Positions 7,564-15,847 of a stretch of 64,000 nucleotides of DNA are shown in pieces. Location: assembly GCF_014493765.1 (NCBI RefSeq), contig NZ_JACTVJ010000010.1, forward strand, positions 124,001 through 188,000, in the 5' to 3' direction. Source of the DNA: Streptomyces polyasparticus. Lineage in GTDB: Bacteria; Actinomycetota; Actinomycetes; Streptomycetales; Streptomycetaceae. A program made the translations under genes and the position numbers. How positions within the stretch are numbered: position 1 is the stretch's first letter; the number at the start of each line of letters is the position of its first letter. The notes under the pieces are model-generated. The model worked only from the letters and a program-made list of their open reading frames with translations. It did not search any database and had not been told where the DNA came from.

Positions 7564-7845
7564 CGCGGAATCCCCGTATACGTGGCCGGACCTGTGGCTT
7601 TGCATCCTATGCACGGCACCGTGGGCGGCCCGCGCCGCGGCGGCGTCACCCAATTGTTATCGCCGATGGCAAATAGCGCTGCGCTGGGTCTGGCGGCAAT
7701 CGTCGGAGCGTCATAAGTTCCCGCTCACAACATTCAGTCGGGCGCATCACCCGAGTCCCGGCAATTCGCCCTGGAGCGCCTCTCGTTCCTCCCTTCACTT
7801 CGTGCGTCCGGTCGTCCGGTCGTCACACCAGAAAGGACCCTGCCC

Positions 7846-8937
7846 ATGCGCAAGGGACTCCTCTCCACCGTCGCCGCCCTGTCACTGGCCGGCTCGCTCA
7901 CCGCGTGTGGCTCCGACTCGGGTGGAGAAAGCTCCGGGTCCGGTGCGAAGAAGCCGAAGATCGGCGTGATCCTGCCGGACAGCAAGTCCTCTGCCCGATG
8001 GGAGACCGCGGACCGCAAGTACCTCGGTGAGGCGTTCAAGGCGGCCGGGGTCGACTACGACATCCAGAACGCACAGGGTGACAAGCAGCAGTTCCAGACC
8101 ATCGCCGACCAGATGATCACCAGCGGGGTGAACGTCCTGGTGATCGTCAACCTCGACAGCGGCACCGGCAAGGCGGTACTCGACAAGGCCAAGTCGCAGG
8201 GCGTCGCCACGATCGACTACGACCGGCTCACCCTCGGCGGCTCCGCGCAGTACTACGTCAGCTTCGACAACACCGCGGTCGGCAAGCTCCAGGGCGAGGG
8301 CCTGAGCAAGTGCCTGACCGACATGAAGGCCCAGAAGCCGATCGTGGCCACGCTCAACGGTTCGCCGACCGACAACAACGCCACCCTGTTCGCCCAGGGT
8401 TACAACGGCGTCCTCGATCCCAAGTACAAGGCGGGCGAGTACGTCAAGGGCCCCGATCAGTCCGTCCCCGACTGGGACAACGCCCAGGCCGGCACCATCT
8501 TCGAGCAGATGCTCACCAGCCAGCCGAAGATCGGTGGTGTGCTCGCGGCCAATGACGGACTCGGCAACGCCGTCATCGCCGTACTGCGCAAGGAACGCCG
8601 CAACGGCCAGGTCCCGGTCACCGGACAGGACGCCACCGTGCAGGGCCTGCAGAACATCCTGGCGGGCGACCAGTGCATGACGGTCTACAAGGCGGTCAAG
8701 AAGGAGGCGGACGCCACCGCGCGGCTCGCGATCTCGCTGGCCAAGGGCGAGAAGGGCACGACGAACGCGACCGTCGAGGACCCCGAGGGCAAGCGCGAGG
8801 TGCCCTCCGTACTCGAGACGCCGGTGGCCATCTACAAGGAGAACGTGAAGGACGTCGTCGACGACGGCTTCGTCACCAAGGAGGAGCTGTGCACGGGCAA
8901 GTACGCCGCCCTGTGCACCGAAGCCGGCATCGAGTAG
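7846..8937 (+). CDS. xylF: Sugar ABC transporter substrate-binding lipoprotein (xylose type)
   Basis: A 363-residue periplasmic-binding-protein family 4 member. A lipoprotein signal peptide ends in L-T-A-C near residue 21, followed by a Ser/Gly-rich tether. The mature part, starting KIGVILPDSKSSARW, contains the QGDKQQFQTIADQMI and IDYDRLTLGG segments typical of XylF/ChvE-like proteins. It has an AAAGGA site before the ATG. It is first in an operon with an ATPase and a permease, followed by a ROK regulator. This is the order of the xylFGH-rok7B7 locus of Streptomyces coelicolor, which supports xylose as substrate. Another pentose cannot be excluded. Confidence 0.9.
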   Translation: MRKGLLSTVAALSLAGSLTACGSDSGGESSGSGAKKPKIGVILPDSKSSARWETADRKYLGEAFKAAGVDYDIQNAQGDKQQFQTIADQMITSGVNVLVIVNLDSGTGKAVLDKAKSQGVATIDYDRLTLGGSAQYYVSFDNTAVGKLQGEGLSKCLTDMKAQKPIVATLNGSPTDNNATLFAQGYNGVLDPKYKAGEYVKGPDQSVPDWDNAQAGTIFEQMLTSQPKIGGVLAANDGLGNAVIAVLRKERRNGQVPVTGQDATVQGLQNILAGDQCMTVYKAVKKEADATARLAISLAKGEKGTTNATVEDPEGKREVPSVLETPVAIYKENVKDVVDDGFVTKEELCTGKYAALCTEAGIE

Positions 8938-8989
8938 CACCGCTGACCGGCCGGTTCGAGCCGTCACCACATGCTGCGAGCCGGGCCTG

Positions 8990-9029
8990 CCGCGGGCCCC
9001 GGGGACCTGACGCCCCCGTGGGCCCGCGG
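8990..9029 (+). terminator. Hairpin between binding-protein and ATPase genes (attenuator)
   Basis: CCGCGGGCCC (8990-8999) pairs with GGGCCCGCGG (9020-9029). An inner stem CGGGG (9000-9004) pairs with CCCCG (9014-9018), leaving one bulged T. There is no T-run. A stem in this position commonly lets the binding protein be made in excess over the membrane components, by partial termination or by protecting the upstream mRNA from decay. Confidence 0.6.
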
Positions 9030-9056
9030 TCTCACGACCGTAAGGAGCCGTCTTCC

Positions 9057-9845
9057 ATGACAGCGACCCCCACCGCGACTCCGATCGTCCAACTGCGCGG
9101 GATCGACAAGAGTTTCGGCCCCGTGCAGGTGCTGCACGACGTGTCCTTCGACATCCGCCTCGGCGAGGTGACCGCCCTCGTGGGGGACAACGGAGCCGGC
9201 AAGTCCACCCTGGTCAAATGCATCGGCGGCATCCATCCGATCGACGGCGGGGAGTACCTGTTCGAGAACGAGCCGGTCCACGTGCACAGCCCGCGCGACG
9301 CCGCGGCCCTCGGCGTCGAGATCGTGTACCAGGACCTGGCGCTCTGCGACAACCTCGACATCGTCCAGAACATGTTCCTCGGCCGGGAGAAGCGCCGCGG
9401 TCTCGTCCTCGACGACGCCACGATGGAGGAGTTGGCCGCCAAGACCCTCGACGGGCTTTCGGTACGCACCGTCAAGTCGATCCGCCAGCAGGTCTCCAGC
9501 CTCTCCGGCGGCCAGCGGCAGACGGTGGCCATCGCCAAGGCGGTGCTGTGGAACAGCAAGGTGGTCATCCTCGACGAGCCGACCGCCGCGCTCGGTGTCG
9601 CACAGACGGCACACGTCCTCGAACTGGTGCGGCGGCTCGCCGACAACGGCATCGCCGTCGTCCTGATCTCGCACAACATGAACGACGTCTTCGCGGTGTC
9701 CGACCGTATAGCCGCTCTGTACCTGGGCCGGATGGCGGCTCAGGTCAAGGCCTCGGACGTGACGTACTCCCAGGTCATCGAACTCATCACCGCGGGCCGC
9801 AGCGGAGATCTCGGCCTTGCCACCGCCAACGGAGTCACACTGTGA
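9057..9845 (+). CDS. xylG: Sugar ABC transporter ATP-binding protein (XylG-like)
   Basis: A 262-residue ABC ATPase with Walker A G-D-N-G-A-G-K-S-T, signature L-S-G-G-Q-R-Q, Walker B VVILDEPTAAL and switch His in L-I-S-H-N. It has a single nucleotide-binding domain, unlike the double-domain ATPases of many ribose/xylose systems; this half-length form is usual in actinobacterial sugar operons and would act as a homodimer. The ATG at 9057 follows an AAGGAG site. Its stop overlaps the permease start (GTGA). Confidence 0.92.
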   Translation: MTATPTATPIVQLRGIDKSFGPVQVLHDVSFDIRLGEVTALVGDNGAGKSTLVKCIGGIHPIDGGEYLFENEPVHVHSPRDAAALGVEIVYQDLALCDNLDIVQNMFLGREKRRGLVLDDATMEELAAKTLDGLSVRTVKSIRQQVSSLSGGQRQTVAIAKAVLWNSKVVILDEPTAALGVAQTAHVLELVRRLADNGIAVVLISHNMNDVFAVSDRIAALYLGRMAAQVKASDVTYSQVIELITAGRSGDLGLATANGVTL

Positions 9846-11122
9846 CCGCCGACCTCGCGCCCGGGAAGGCAGGCATGCCGGACGACCCGCGCCCGCCGAG
9901 CGGGAACGCCACGCACAGCTCCACGAGTCTGCGCTCGATCGCCCGGGCCTACCTCGGCCGGGTCCGCGGCGGCGAACTGGGCGCCCTTCCCGCCGTACTC
10001 GGACTGATCGTCCTGTGCGCCTTCTTCTCCGCCCTGCGCCCCGTCTTCCTGTCCGATCTGAATTTCGCCAACCTGCTCACGCAGGGCGCGGGAAGCATCG
10101 CGATCGCCATGGGGCTCGTCTTCGTCCTGCTCCTCGGCGAGATCGACCTGTCCGCCGGGTACGCCAGCGGAGTCTGCGCCGCCGTCCTGGCCATCCTGCT
10201 CACGAATCACGGATGGCCCTGGTACGGAGCCGTCGGTGCGGCCATCCTGACCGGCACCCTCATCGGCCTGCTGCTCGGCGTCCTCGTGGCGAAGATCGGC
10301 ATCCCATCCTTCGTGGTCACCCTGGCCGCGTTCCTCGGATTCCAGGGCATCGTGCTGATGCTCCTGAAGGAGGGCACGAACATCTCCATCCGGGACGAGA
10401 CGATCCTGGCCGTCGCCAACAACAACCTCTCCCCGGTGCTGGGTTGGGTCCTTCTCGCGGTCAGCGTCGTGGGCTACGCGGCGGTCCAGTTCCGGCAGAA
10501 CCGCAACCGCGCCCGGCGGGGCCTGAGCACCGCTCCGCCCGCGCTGCTCGCGTTCCGGATCGGGAGCCTCGCCGTACTCGGCGCGGTCGCCGTCCAGGTC
10601 CTCAACCAGGAGCGCAGCCGCAACATCATCGTCGACTCGCTCAAGGGCGTGCCGATCGTGGTTCCCGTGATCGTCGTTCTGCTCGTCGCCGCCACGTTCG
10701 TGCTCCAGCGCACCTCGTTCGGACTGCACTTCTACGCGGTGGGCGGCAACGCCGAAGCCGCACGGCGAGCCGGCATCAACGTGGCGGCCATCCGTATCTC
10801 CGCGTTCGTGATCTGCTCGTCCCTGGCCGCGGTCGGCGGCATCATCGCGGCCTCCCGGGGCAACTCGGTCGACCCCAACACCGGCGGAAGCAACGTGCTG
10901 CTGCTCGCGGTCGGCGCGGCGGTGATCGGCGGAACCAGCCTGTTCGGCGGCCGGGGCCGGGCCGTCGACGCCGTGCTCGGCGGCATGGTCGTCGCCGTCA
11001 TCCAGAACGGCATGGGTCTCATGGGGTACAGCTCAGGGGTCAAGTACGCTGTCACGGGTTCGGTTCTGCTCTTGGCGGCAGGCGTCGACGCACTGTCCCG
11101 ACGCCGGTCAGCACAGCGATGA
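9842..11122 (+). CDS. xylH: Sugar ABC transporter permease (XylH-like)
   Basis: The permease is 426 residues with about ten membrane helices. The family motifs VLLLGEIDLSAGYASG and, near the end, VGAAVIGGTSLFGGRGRAVDAVLG identify a BPD_transp_2 (ribose/xylose-type) permease. Translation starts at GTG 9842, overlapping the ATPase stop by four bases. It forms the membrane channel for the binding protein and ATPase encoded just upstream. The longer middle part (RQNRNRARRG) is characteristic of XylH-like rather than RbsC-like proteins. Confidence 0.92.
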   Translation: MTADLAPGKAGMPDDPRPPSGNATHSSTSLRSIARAYLGRVRGGELGALPAVLGLIVLCAFFSALRPVFLSDLNFANLLTQGAGSIAIAMGLVFVLLLGEIDLSAGYASGVCAAVLAILLTNHGWPWYGAVGAAILTGTLIGLLLGVLVAKIGIPSFVVTLAAFLGFQGIVLMLLKEGTNISIRDETILAVANNNLSPVLGWVLLAVSVVGYAAVQFRQNRNRARRGLSTAPPALLAFRIGSLAVLGAVAVQVLNQERSRNIIVDSLKGVPIVVPVIVVLLVAATFVLQRTSFGLHFYAVGGNAEAARRAGINVAAIRISAFVICSSLAAVGGIIAASRGNSVDPNTGGSNVLLLAVGAAVIGGTSLFGGRGRAVDAVLGGMVVAVIQNGMGLMGYSSGVKYAVTGSVLLLAAGVDALSRRRSAQR

Positions 11123-11135
11123 CGTCTGGGGGGCG

Positions 11136-12365
11136 ATGAAAGCCGGTCCCTCGCTGGAGGAGATCCGCAGGCACAACCTGGGCACCCTGCTCCGCCACGT
11201 GCACATCAGCGGCTCGCTGTCGCGTGCGGTCCTGACCGACCGCATGGGCCTCAACCGCAGCACCATCCTCGGTCTCGTCAGCGAACTGGCCTCGGCGGGC
11301 CTGGTGCGTGAGGAACTGCCCCGGGACACCGGCAGGGCCGGCCGGCCTTCCCTGGTCGTACGGCCGGAGTCCGACCAGGCGTACGTGCTGGCCTTCGACG
11401 TCGGCGTGGACCGCCTGACCGCCGCACGCATCGGCCTGGGCGGGGCCTTCCTCGACCGACGCGAGACCCCCTTGCCGCCCGGCCACCGCAGCGCCGCCGA
11501 AGTGACCGAGGCGCTCACGGGCTTCGTCCGGCAGATGGTGGGCGCCGCCCGCCCCGGAACCGTCTGCGTCGGTGCGGGCGCCGCGGTCCGCGGCACCGTG
11601 CGCAGACCCGACGGCACGGTCCGGGCCGCTCCCTACATCGACTGGGTGGACGAGGAGTTCGGCGAGGACCTCACCCGCCGCCTGGGCCTCGGTGTCCCCG
11701 TGACGGTCGAGAACGAGGCCAGTCTCGGCGCCCTCGCCGAGCACCTGCGAGGTGCCGGTACCGGCTGCGAGGACCTGGTGTACCTCCACGGCGACATCGG
11801 GATCGGCGGCGGCATCATCTCCGGCGGCCACCTCCTCGGCGGCGACGCCGGATACGGCGGCGAGGTGGGGCACATGGTGGTCAACCCCCGCGACGGCAGA
11901 CGCTGCGGGTGCGGTGCCCGGGGCTGCCTCGAGGCCGAGGCCGGTGAGCGCGCCCTCCTCGAGGCGGCGGGCCAAGGGCAGTCCGTCGCCGGCCGAGAGG
12001 CCGTACGCGCCGTCGTCGAAGCGGCCGACCGAGGTGACGTCCGCGCCCGCGGGGCCCTGCACGACATCGGCGACTGGCTCGGCATCGGTGTCGCCAACCT
12101 GGTCAACATCCTCAACCCGCGCACCGTCCTCTTCGGCGGAACGCTCCGCGAGGTGTTCCTCGCATCGGCCGCCCAGATCCGCAGCCGTATCAACAGCCAC
12201 GCCCTCACCCCCTCGCGCGAGAATCTGAGGCTGCGCGTGGGAGCGCTGGGCGACGACGCCGTCCTCATCGGCGCCGCCGAACTGGCCTTCTCCCAGCTCC
12301 TGGTGGGCCCGCTGGAAGCGCTGGCCCGGCACGAGGGACGGACGGCGGCGGAGCCGGCGCAGTAG
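11136..12365 (+). CDS. ROK family transcriptional regulator, Rok7B7-like
   Basis: This 409-residue ROK regulator has an N-terminal winged helix (LSRAVLTDRMGLNRSTILGL) and a sugar-kinase-like domain containing the zinc-binding CGCGARGCLEAEAG and the H-M-V-V-N-P region. It begins 13 bases after the permease gene, so it may be co-transcribed with it. In Streptomyces coelicolor the ROK gene rok7B7 adjoins xylFGH; that regulator affects carbon catabolite control and antibiotic production and acts on the xylose operon. The same role is inferred here from gene order. Autoregulation of the operon is likely. Confidence 0.88.
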   Translation: MKAGPSLEEIRRHNLGTLLRHVHISGSLSRAVLTDRMGLNRSTILGLVSELASAGLVREELPRDTGRAGRPSLVVRPESDQAYVLAFDVGVDRLTAARIGLGGAFLDRRETPLPPGHRSAAEVTEALTGFVRQMVGAARPGTVCVGAGAAVRGTVRRPDGTVRAAPYIDWVDEEFGEDLTRRLGLGVPVTVENEASLGALAEHLRGAGTGCEDLVYLHGDIGIGGGIISGGHLLGGDAGYGGEVGHMVVNPRDGRRCGCGARGCLEAEAGERALLEAAGQGQSVAGREAVRAVVEAADRGDVRARGALHDIGDWLGIGVANLVNILNPRTVLFGGTLREVFLASAAQIRSRINSHALTPSRENLRLRVGALGDDAVLIGAAELAFSQLLVGPLEALARHEGRTAAEPAQ

Positions 12366-12383
12366 CCGATCGCGTCGGACTGT

Positions 12384-12409
12384 CGGTGGCGCAGTGGGTT
12401 CCGCCACCG
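12384..12409 (+). terminator. Hairpin downstream of the ROK gene
   Basis: CGGTGGCG (12384-12391) and CGCCACCG (12402-12409) form an eight-base-pair stem with a ten-base loop, 19 bases after the stop of the ROK gene. There is no T-tract, which is common in actinobacteria. It probably ends the sugar operon transcript. Confidence 0.5.
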
Positions 12410-12517
12410 TCAAACACCGAAGCCGACCGGTCCCGCCCCCTTCCTCGGCATGGGCACACCCCGTGGCCCTTCGAAATCCGCTCGCGACGCGGGACCGGGA
12501 GCCCCTACCGTTCCGCC

Positions 12518-12895
12518 ATGCAGATCGTCGTGACACTGGACTGCGTCGACACCGAGGCCCAGGCGGGGTTCTGGCTCGCGGCGCTCGCCCCGCTCGACTA
12601 TCGGCGCGGGTTCGACGGGCCGCCGTATCTGAGCCTGGTCGGCCCGGCCCCCGCGCCCACTCTTCTCCTGCAGCAGGTTCCGGAGCCGAAGCAGGGCAAG
12701 AACCGGATGCATCTCGACCTCGACCTCGGCGCCGAGGACCTGGCGGGCGAGGCCGCACGTCTCGAACGGATCGGAGCCCGCACGCTCTCCTGCGAGCAGC
12801 ACGAACGCGGCTTCCGCTGGATCGTCCTGGCCGACCCCGAGGGCAATGAGTTCTGCGTGTTCGCGACCCCGCCCGGTGGCGTTCCCATGAAGTAA
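12518..12895 (+). CDS. VOC family (glyoxalase/bleomycin resistance-like) protein
   Basis: The 125-residue protein has the vicinal-oxygen-chelate layout: a first module with TLDCVDTEAQAGFWLAAL and a second ending in ADPEGNEFCVFATPPGG. The pattern is that of the Glyoxalase_6 subfamily, widespread in streptomycetes, usually dimeric, and of unknown substrate. A typical segment is K-N-R-M-H-L-D-L-D-L. The stand-alone gene follows the ROK terminator and precedes a small TY-Chap-like gene. The start has no strong ribosome binding site. Confidence 0.8.
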   Translation: MQIVVTLDCVDTEAQAGFWLAALAPLDYRRGFDGPPYLSLVGPAPAPTLLLQQVPEPKQGKNRMHLDLDLGAEDLAGEAARLERIGARTLSCEQHERGFRWIVLADPEGNEFCVFATPPGGVPMK

Positions 12896-12919
12896 CGGCC
12901 GTCTGCAACCATCGGCATC

Positions 12920-13414
12920 GTGGACTTCAAGGAAGAAGCGGAGTGGAAGCAGTTCCGAGGGCGGCTCGCCTCGGCCCTGCGGGCCCTGCCGGCGGGCAGC
13001 ACCTTGGTCGTGACCGAGCCGGATCCTCCGCGCGACCCGGCACCGCCCCGCCGCTGGTGGCAGCCACGGCAGCCGAAGGGCCGGCAACAGACGGGCCGTT
13101 ACGTGCAGTTCATCCGGTGGGACGGCGCGGACGCGCCCGGCGCCCGAGCCGAGGACGTCTTCAGCGCCGAGTGCGTCTCCGGCGCCTACCGGGGCATCAG
13201 CGAGGAGCAGCACCGGCGCATCGTCGCGCTGGGCTGGTCCGACCCCGAGGCACCGGCGGGCAGGAGGAACGCGGGCAACGCGGCCGGGAACTTCTCGTAC
13301 GAGGCACCGCTGAGCCACGTCGACGAGCTGGCCGGCCTGTGCGCCGCCGCCCTTGCGGTCCTCGGCGACCGGGCCCCGGACAGCACCTGGCGCTGGGAGA
13401 CCTTTGCGTCATAG
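12920..13414 (+). CDS. TY-Chap/YbjN-like conserved protein
   Basis: A conserved 164-residue protein starting at GTG 12920. The block YVQFIRWDG, the later ECVS and the LGWSDPE segment resemble the N-terminal TY-Chap (T3SS-chaperone/YbjN-like) domains common in Streptomyces. Members are thought to bind peptides or proteins, but no activity is established. It has an unusual basic, Pro- and Trp-rich stretch at about residues 35-55 (PPRRWWQPRQPKGRQQ). It is convergent with the CoA-binding protein gene. Confidence 0.6.
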   Translation: MDFKEEAEWKQFRGRLASALRALPAGSTLVVTEPDPPRDPAPPRRWWQPRQPKGRQQTGRYVQFIRWDGADAPGARAEDVFSAECVSGAYRGISEEQHRRIVALGWSDPEAPAGRRNAGNAAGNFSYEAPLSHVDELAGLCAAALAVLGDRAPDSTWRWETFAS

Positions 13415-13430
13415 TTCTGGAGCGCGAGAT

Positions 13431-13448
13431 GCGGGCCGTGCCGCCCGC
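13431..13448. terminator. Short bidirectional hairpin between convergent genes
   Basis: GCGGGC (13431-13436) and GCCCGC (13443-13448) form a six-base-pair stem with a six-base loop. The stem lies in the 44-base gap between the convergent genes ending at 13414 and 13459, so it can serve both. Confidence 0.45.
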
Positions 13449-13458
13449 TGTGGTCCGG

Positions 13459-13866
13459 TTACCCCAGGGCCGGAATCTCAATAGCCGGGCACCGGTTCAT
13501 CACCATCTCCAGGCCCGCCTCCGTCGTCCGGTCATACGCCGCCTCGTCGACGACGCCGAGCTGGAACCAGACCGCCTTGGCGCCCTTGGCGACCGCCTCG
13601 TCGGCGACCGCGCCCGCCAGCTCGCTGTTCACGAAGACGTCCACGACGTCCACGTCGAAGGGGATGGCCTCGAGAGAGGGGTAGCCCTGCTCTCCGTGGA
13701 CCGTCTCGGCCTTCGGGTGTACGGGTACGACGCGCTTGCCGTACCGCTGAAGGACCTGGGCGACTCCGTAGGCGGCGCGGTCCTGGTTGTTCGACAGGCC
13801 CACGACGGCCCAGGTGTCGCCGAGCTCGGTGAGGATCTGGCGGACGGTGTCCTTCTCGTTTCCCAC
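13459..13866 (-). CDS. CoA-binding domain protein (YccU type)
   Basis: A 135-residue protein with a CoA_binding_2 Rossmann-like domain. The opening strand WAVVGLSNNQDRAAYGVAQV and the later VWFQLGVVDEAAY segment with NRCPAIEIP are family signatures. Members bind CoA in the cytosol and resemble the N-terminal domain of succinyl-CoA synthetase; the biological role is unknown. The GTG start at 13866 is preceded by AGGAGG. The longer in-frame extension upstream is Arg-rich and lacks a good site, so it is not included. Confidence 0.85.
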   Translation of the reverse strand: MGNEKDTVRQILTELGDTWAVVGLSNNQDRAAYGVAQVLQRYGKRVVPVHPKAETVHGEQGYPSLEAIPFDVDVVDVFVNSELAGAVADEAVAKGAKAVWFQLGVVDEAAYDRTTEAGLEMVMNRCPAIEIPALG

Positions 13867-14189
13867 GCTGTGCCTCCTGGGCGCATTCGCTGCGAACCGG
13901 CCCTTCGTACGCCGGTGCACCAGTGCAACACGTCAGGGGTTCGCGATCATTCCTGACGGCGTACGAGAGGTGGTCGAGCGCGCGCAGGCCCAGAGCTCCC
14001 CCTGACACCGGCACGAGCTCGCGCGGAGGACACGCAGATGGCCTCGCCGTCGCGGACGAGCGGGGCAGCTCGCTCCGAGTGATCCTGTCTACCGAGTGGA
14101 CAACCGGCAGTGCACAAATACCTGTGCGCTGCGCATGCCTCGGCTGCGTAGCGTCGGCGCGTCACATGAGTGAGGGAAGGGGCTGTTGT
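13867..14189. other. Intergenic region between divergent genes
   Basis: This 323-base stretch separates the CoA-binding gene from the broken gene at 14190. It contains a possible 14-codon micro-ORF (ATG 14038 to TGA 14080-14082) with a GGAGGA site seven bases upstream. AT-richer sequence near 14098-14130 could hold the promoter of the downstream gene. No other gene or repeat was recognised. Confidence 0.4.
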
Positions 14190-14578
14190 ATGTCGCAAGG
14201 GATTCCGAGGCCGAGCGAGCTGTTGGAGAAGGACGAGGTCGATCTGCTGCGTCGTGCGCTCATGGAATGGAGCGGCCGGCGCGCTGCAGTGACCAACTCG
14301 CCGTGGGGATGGGCTTCACCGATGCGCAGGACCTGGTCCGGGGGACCCTCAAGCTGAGGGATGCACTCGGTGAGGACGCCCCGCTCACGCCGGCGGACTG
14401 GGCGCGGACGCTCCTGGCCACCGAGATCGTGTTCGTGAGTGACCTCGCCGGTTCGGGTGTCGAGTGGCCGACAACCACCGGGATCGGTGACGAGGAGACG
14501 ATCGTCATGCTGAGACTGATCCAAAGGAAGTTGGCCGGCACCGTCAGGCCCTACTACGGCAAGCGGCCAGGCCAGTAG
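14190..14578 (+). pseudogene. Small hypothetical protein, frameshifted
   Basis: The first frame starts at ATG 14190 after an AAGGGG site and encodes SQGIPRPSELLEKDEVDLL and RRALMEWSG. A one-base shift near 14280 is needed to continue with CSDQLAVGMGF, LRDALGEDAPLTPADWARTL and the rest of the protein, ending at 14578. A single missing C in the run after GAGCGG restores one frame of about 129 residues. The family is not recognised; helices predominate and there is no signal peptide. Whether it is a true pseudogene or a sequence error cannot be decided here. Confidence 0.65.
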
Positions 14579-14738
14579 GGCTCCCTTCACCTCGGAGGTC
14601 GAACTGGACCCCGCCAATGCGTATGGCGCCTTCCTCCTGGGCACGCCCTTGGTTCACTGGCGAGCCAGGCCGTCGTCCCTTGTACGCAGAGGACGATTGC
14701 TGACGAGCCGCCTCGGCAGCATGGCCACAGTTGCATCT

Positions 14739-14773
14739 CCGGGAACTGCCGCAGCCCATGCGGCAGTTCCCGG
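14739..14773. terminator. Strong bidirectional terminator hairpin
   Basis: A perfect 15-base-pair stem (14739-14753 with 14759-14773) closes a five-base loop. It lies between the convergent genes ending at 14578 and 14786, 13 bases beyond the stop of the minus-strand secreted-protein gene. Confidence 0.8.
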
Positions 14774-14785
14774 CACCGCGGCGCT

Positions 14786-15592
14786 TCAGTTGCCGGGCTC
14801 GTCCCTTTCGTAACCCGGCTTGAGCGGCATGTTCTGGTCGGGGACGAACGCCGCGTTGATGGTGAGGGTCAGGCCTACCCAGCCGGGCTGGATCTTGGTG
14901 CCCAGGGTGTCGTTGAGTTCCTTCACGTACTCCGGCGTGAGGGGGTACTTCCAGGCCTGAGGGCCGAACGAGATCTTCCCCTCGTTGAGACGGGGGTTGA
15001 GGATGTCCAGGACTTCCCTGGCCGCGTCGCCCTCGTAGCGGGAGAGCACCAGCTCGTGCGGGACGCGCTTGTCGTCGATGTAGGCGTTGCCGCTGGCCTT
15101 CGTGAGGACCGGGAAGTCGCCGAGCCAGAAGCCGTCGATGCGGTGGGAGCGGCCGGTCTTGGTGTTGGTGAACTTCCAGCCGCCGGGGTACCAGACCCGC
15201 CCGTTGACGAGGTTGATGTTGTCGTAGCCCTGGGAGCCGACCGGGGTCCAGTAGCCCTGACCGTCCTTGAGGAGACCGACCGGGCAGATGGCCTCGGCCT
15301 TGATGCCGACCCGCTTGAACTCGGCCGCGAGTTCGGGGCCCAGGGGCAGGGTGCCGCTGCCGGACTGGGCGAAGAACCAGAACGCCGTCTTCTTGTCCGG
15401 CGCGTCGTCGTAGTAGTGCCCGGCGGGCTTGTCCTTCTGCCCGGTGGGCGGGTTGTAGAAGGACGGCAGACAGTTGGTTGCCGGCGGGTTGGCCTTGGGG
15501 TACTGCGGGTCGTCGTCCGCCAGCGCGGACGGCGCGGTGACGGACAGCAGGGCCGCGGCGGTCAGGGCCACGGAGGTCTTGGCGAAGCGCAC
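14786..15592 (-). CDS. Secreted protein of unknown function (paralogue A)
   Basis: The 268-residue product has a Sec signal peptide (V-R-F-A-K-T, then a hydrophobic core, cleavage after S-A-L-A before DDDPQYP). The mature part has no recognised domain. It shares long identical blocks with the protein at 60951-61754, such as GQKDKPAGHYYDDAPD, NPPATNCLPS and VDDKRVPHE-like stretches, so the two are paralogues. Two Cys are conserved in the mature proteins (TNCLPS and AICPVG), suggesting one disulfide. The GTG at 15592 was chosen because both copies then begin V-R-F with a GGGAG site upstream; a GTG two codons earlier is possible. An extracellular or wall-associated role is inferred. Confidence 0.8.
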   Translation of the reverse strand: MRFAKTSVALTAAALLSVTAPSALADDDPQYPKANPPATNCLPSFYNPPTGQKDKPAGHYYDDAPDKKTAFWFFAQSGSGTLPLGPELAAEFKRVGIKAEAICPVGLLKDGQGYWTPVGSQGYDNINLVNGRVWYPGGWKFTNTKTGRSHRIDGFWLGDFPVLTKASGNAYIDDKRVPHELVLSRYEGDAAREVLDILNPRLNEGKISFGPQAWKYPLTPEYVKELNDTLGTKIQPGWVGLTLTINAAFVPDQNMPLKPGYERDEPGN

Positions 15593-15721
15593 GAACACTC
15601 CCGGGGAGTCGACCCCCCTCGGATCGTCACGTTCAGTGAAACGTACGGGCCGGACCGCGTCCTTCCGGTGCATCTGTTCGAGCGACCTGCGCCGCTTGCG
15701 GACGAGCCGTGAGGGAGTTCA

Positions 15722-15778
15722 GGTCCGACGTCGCTCACCGCGAACACGCAGCGTGTTCGCGGTGAGCGACGTCGGACC
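15722..15778. repeat. 57-bp perfect palindrome with one-base centre
   Basis: Arms of 28 bases (15722-15749 and 15751-15778) are exact reverse complements around a single A at 15750. The element lies 70 bases after the stop of the binding-protein gene (15848) and 130 bases before the start of the secreted-protein gene (15592), both on the minus strand. As RNA it folds into a very stable hairpin, so termination of the upstream gene is the simplest reading. The arm length and perfection exceed those of the other terminators in this window. Confidence 0.85.
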
Positions 15779-15847
15779 GCGGAGCAGCGCCCGTCGGCGG
15801 TTCCAGGGCGTGGACCGGGGAACCGCCGTTCTCAGGTCGGCTCCAGC

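Noticed and set aside
14038-14082. Possible 14-codon micro-ORF with a GGAGGA site
   Set aside because: It encodes only a short Ser/Arg-rich peptide, and a purine-rich site by chance is common in GC-rich DNA. It is mentioned in the intergenic entry only.
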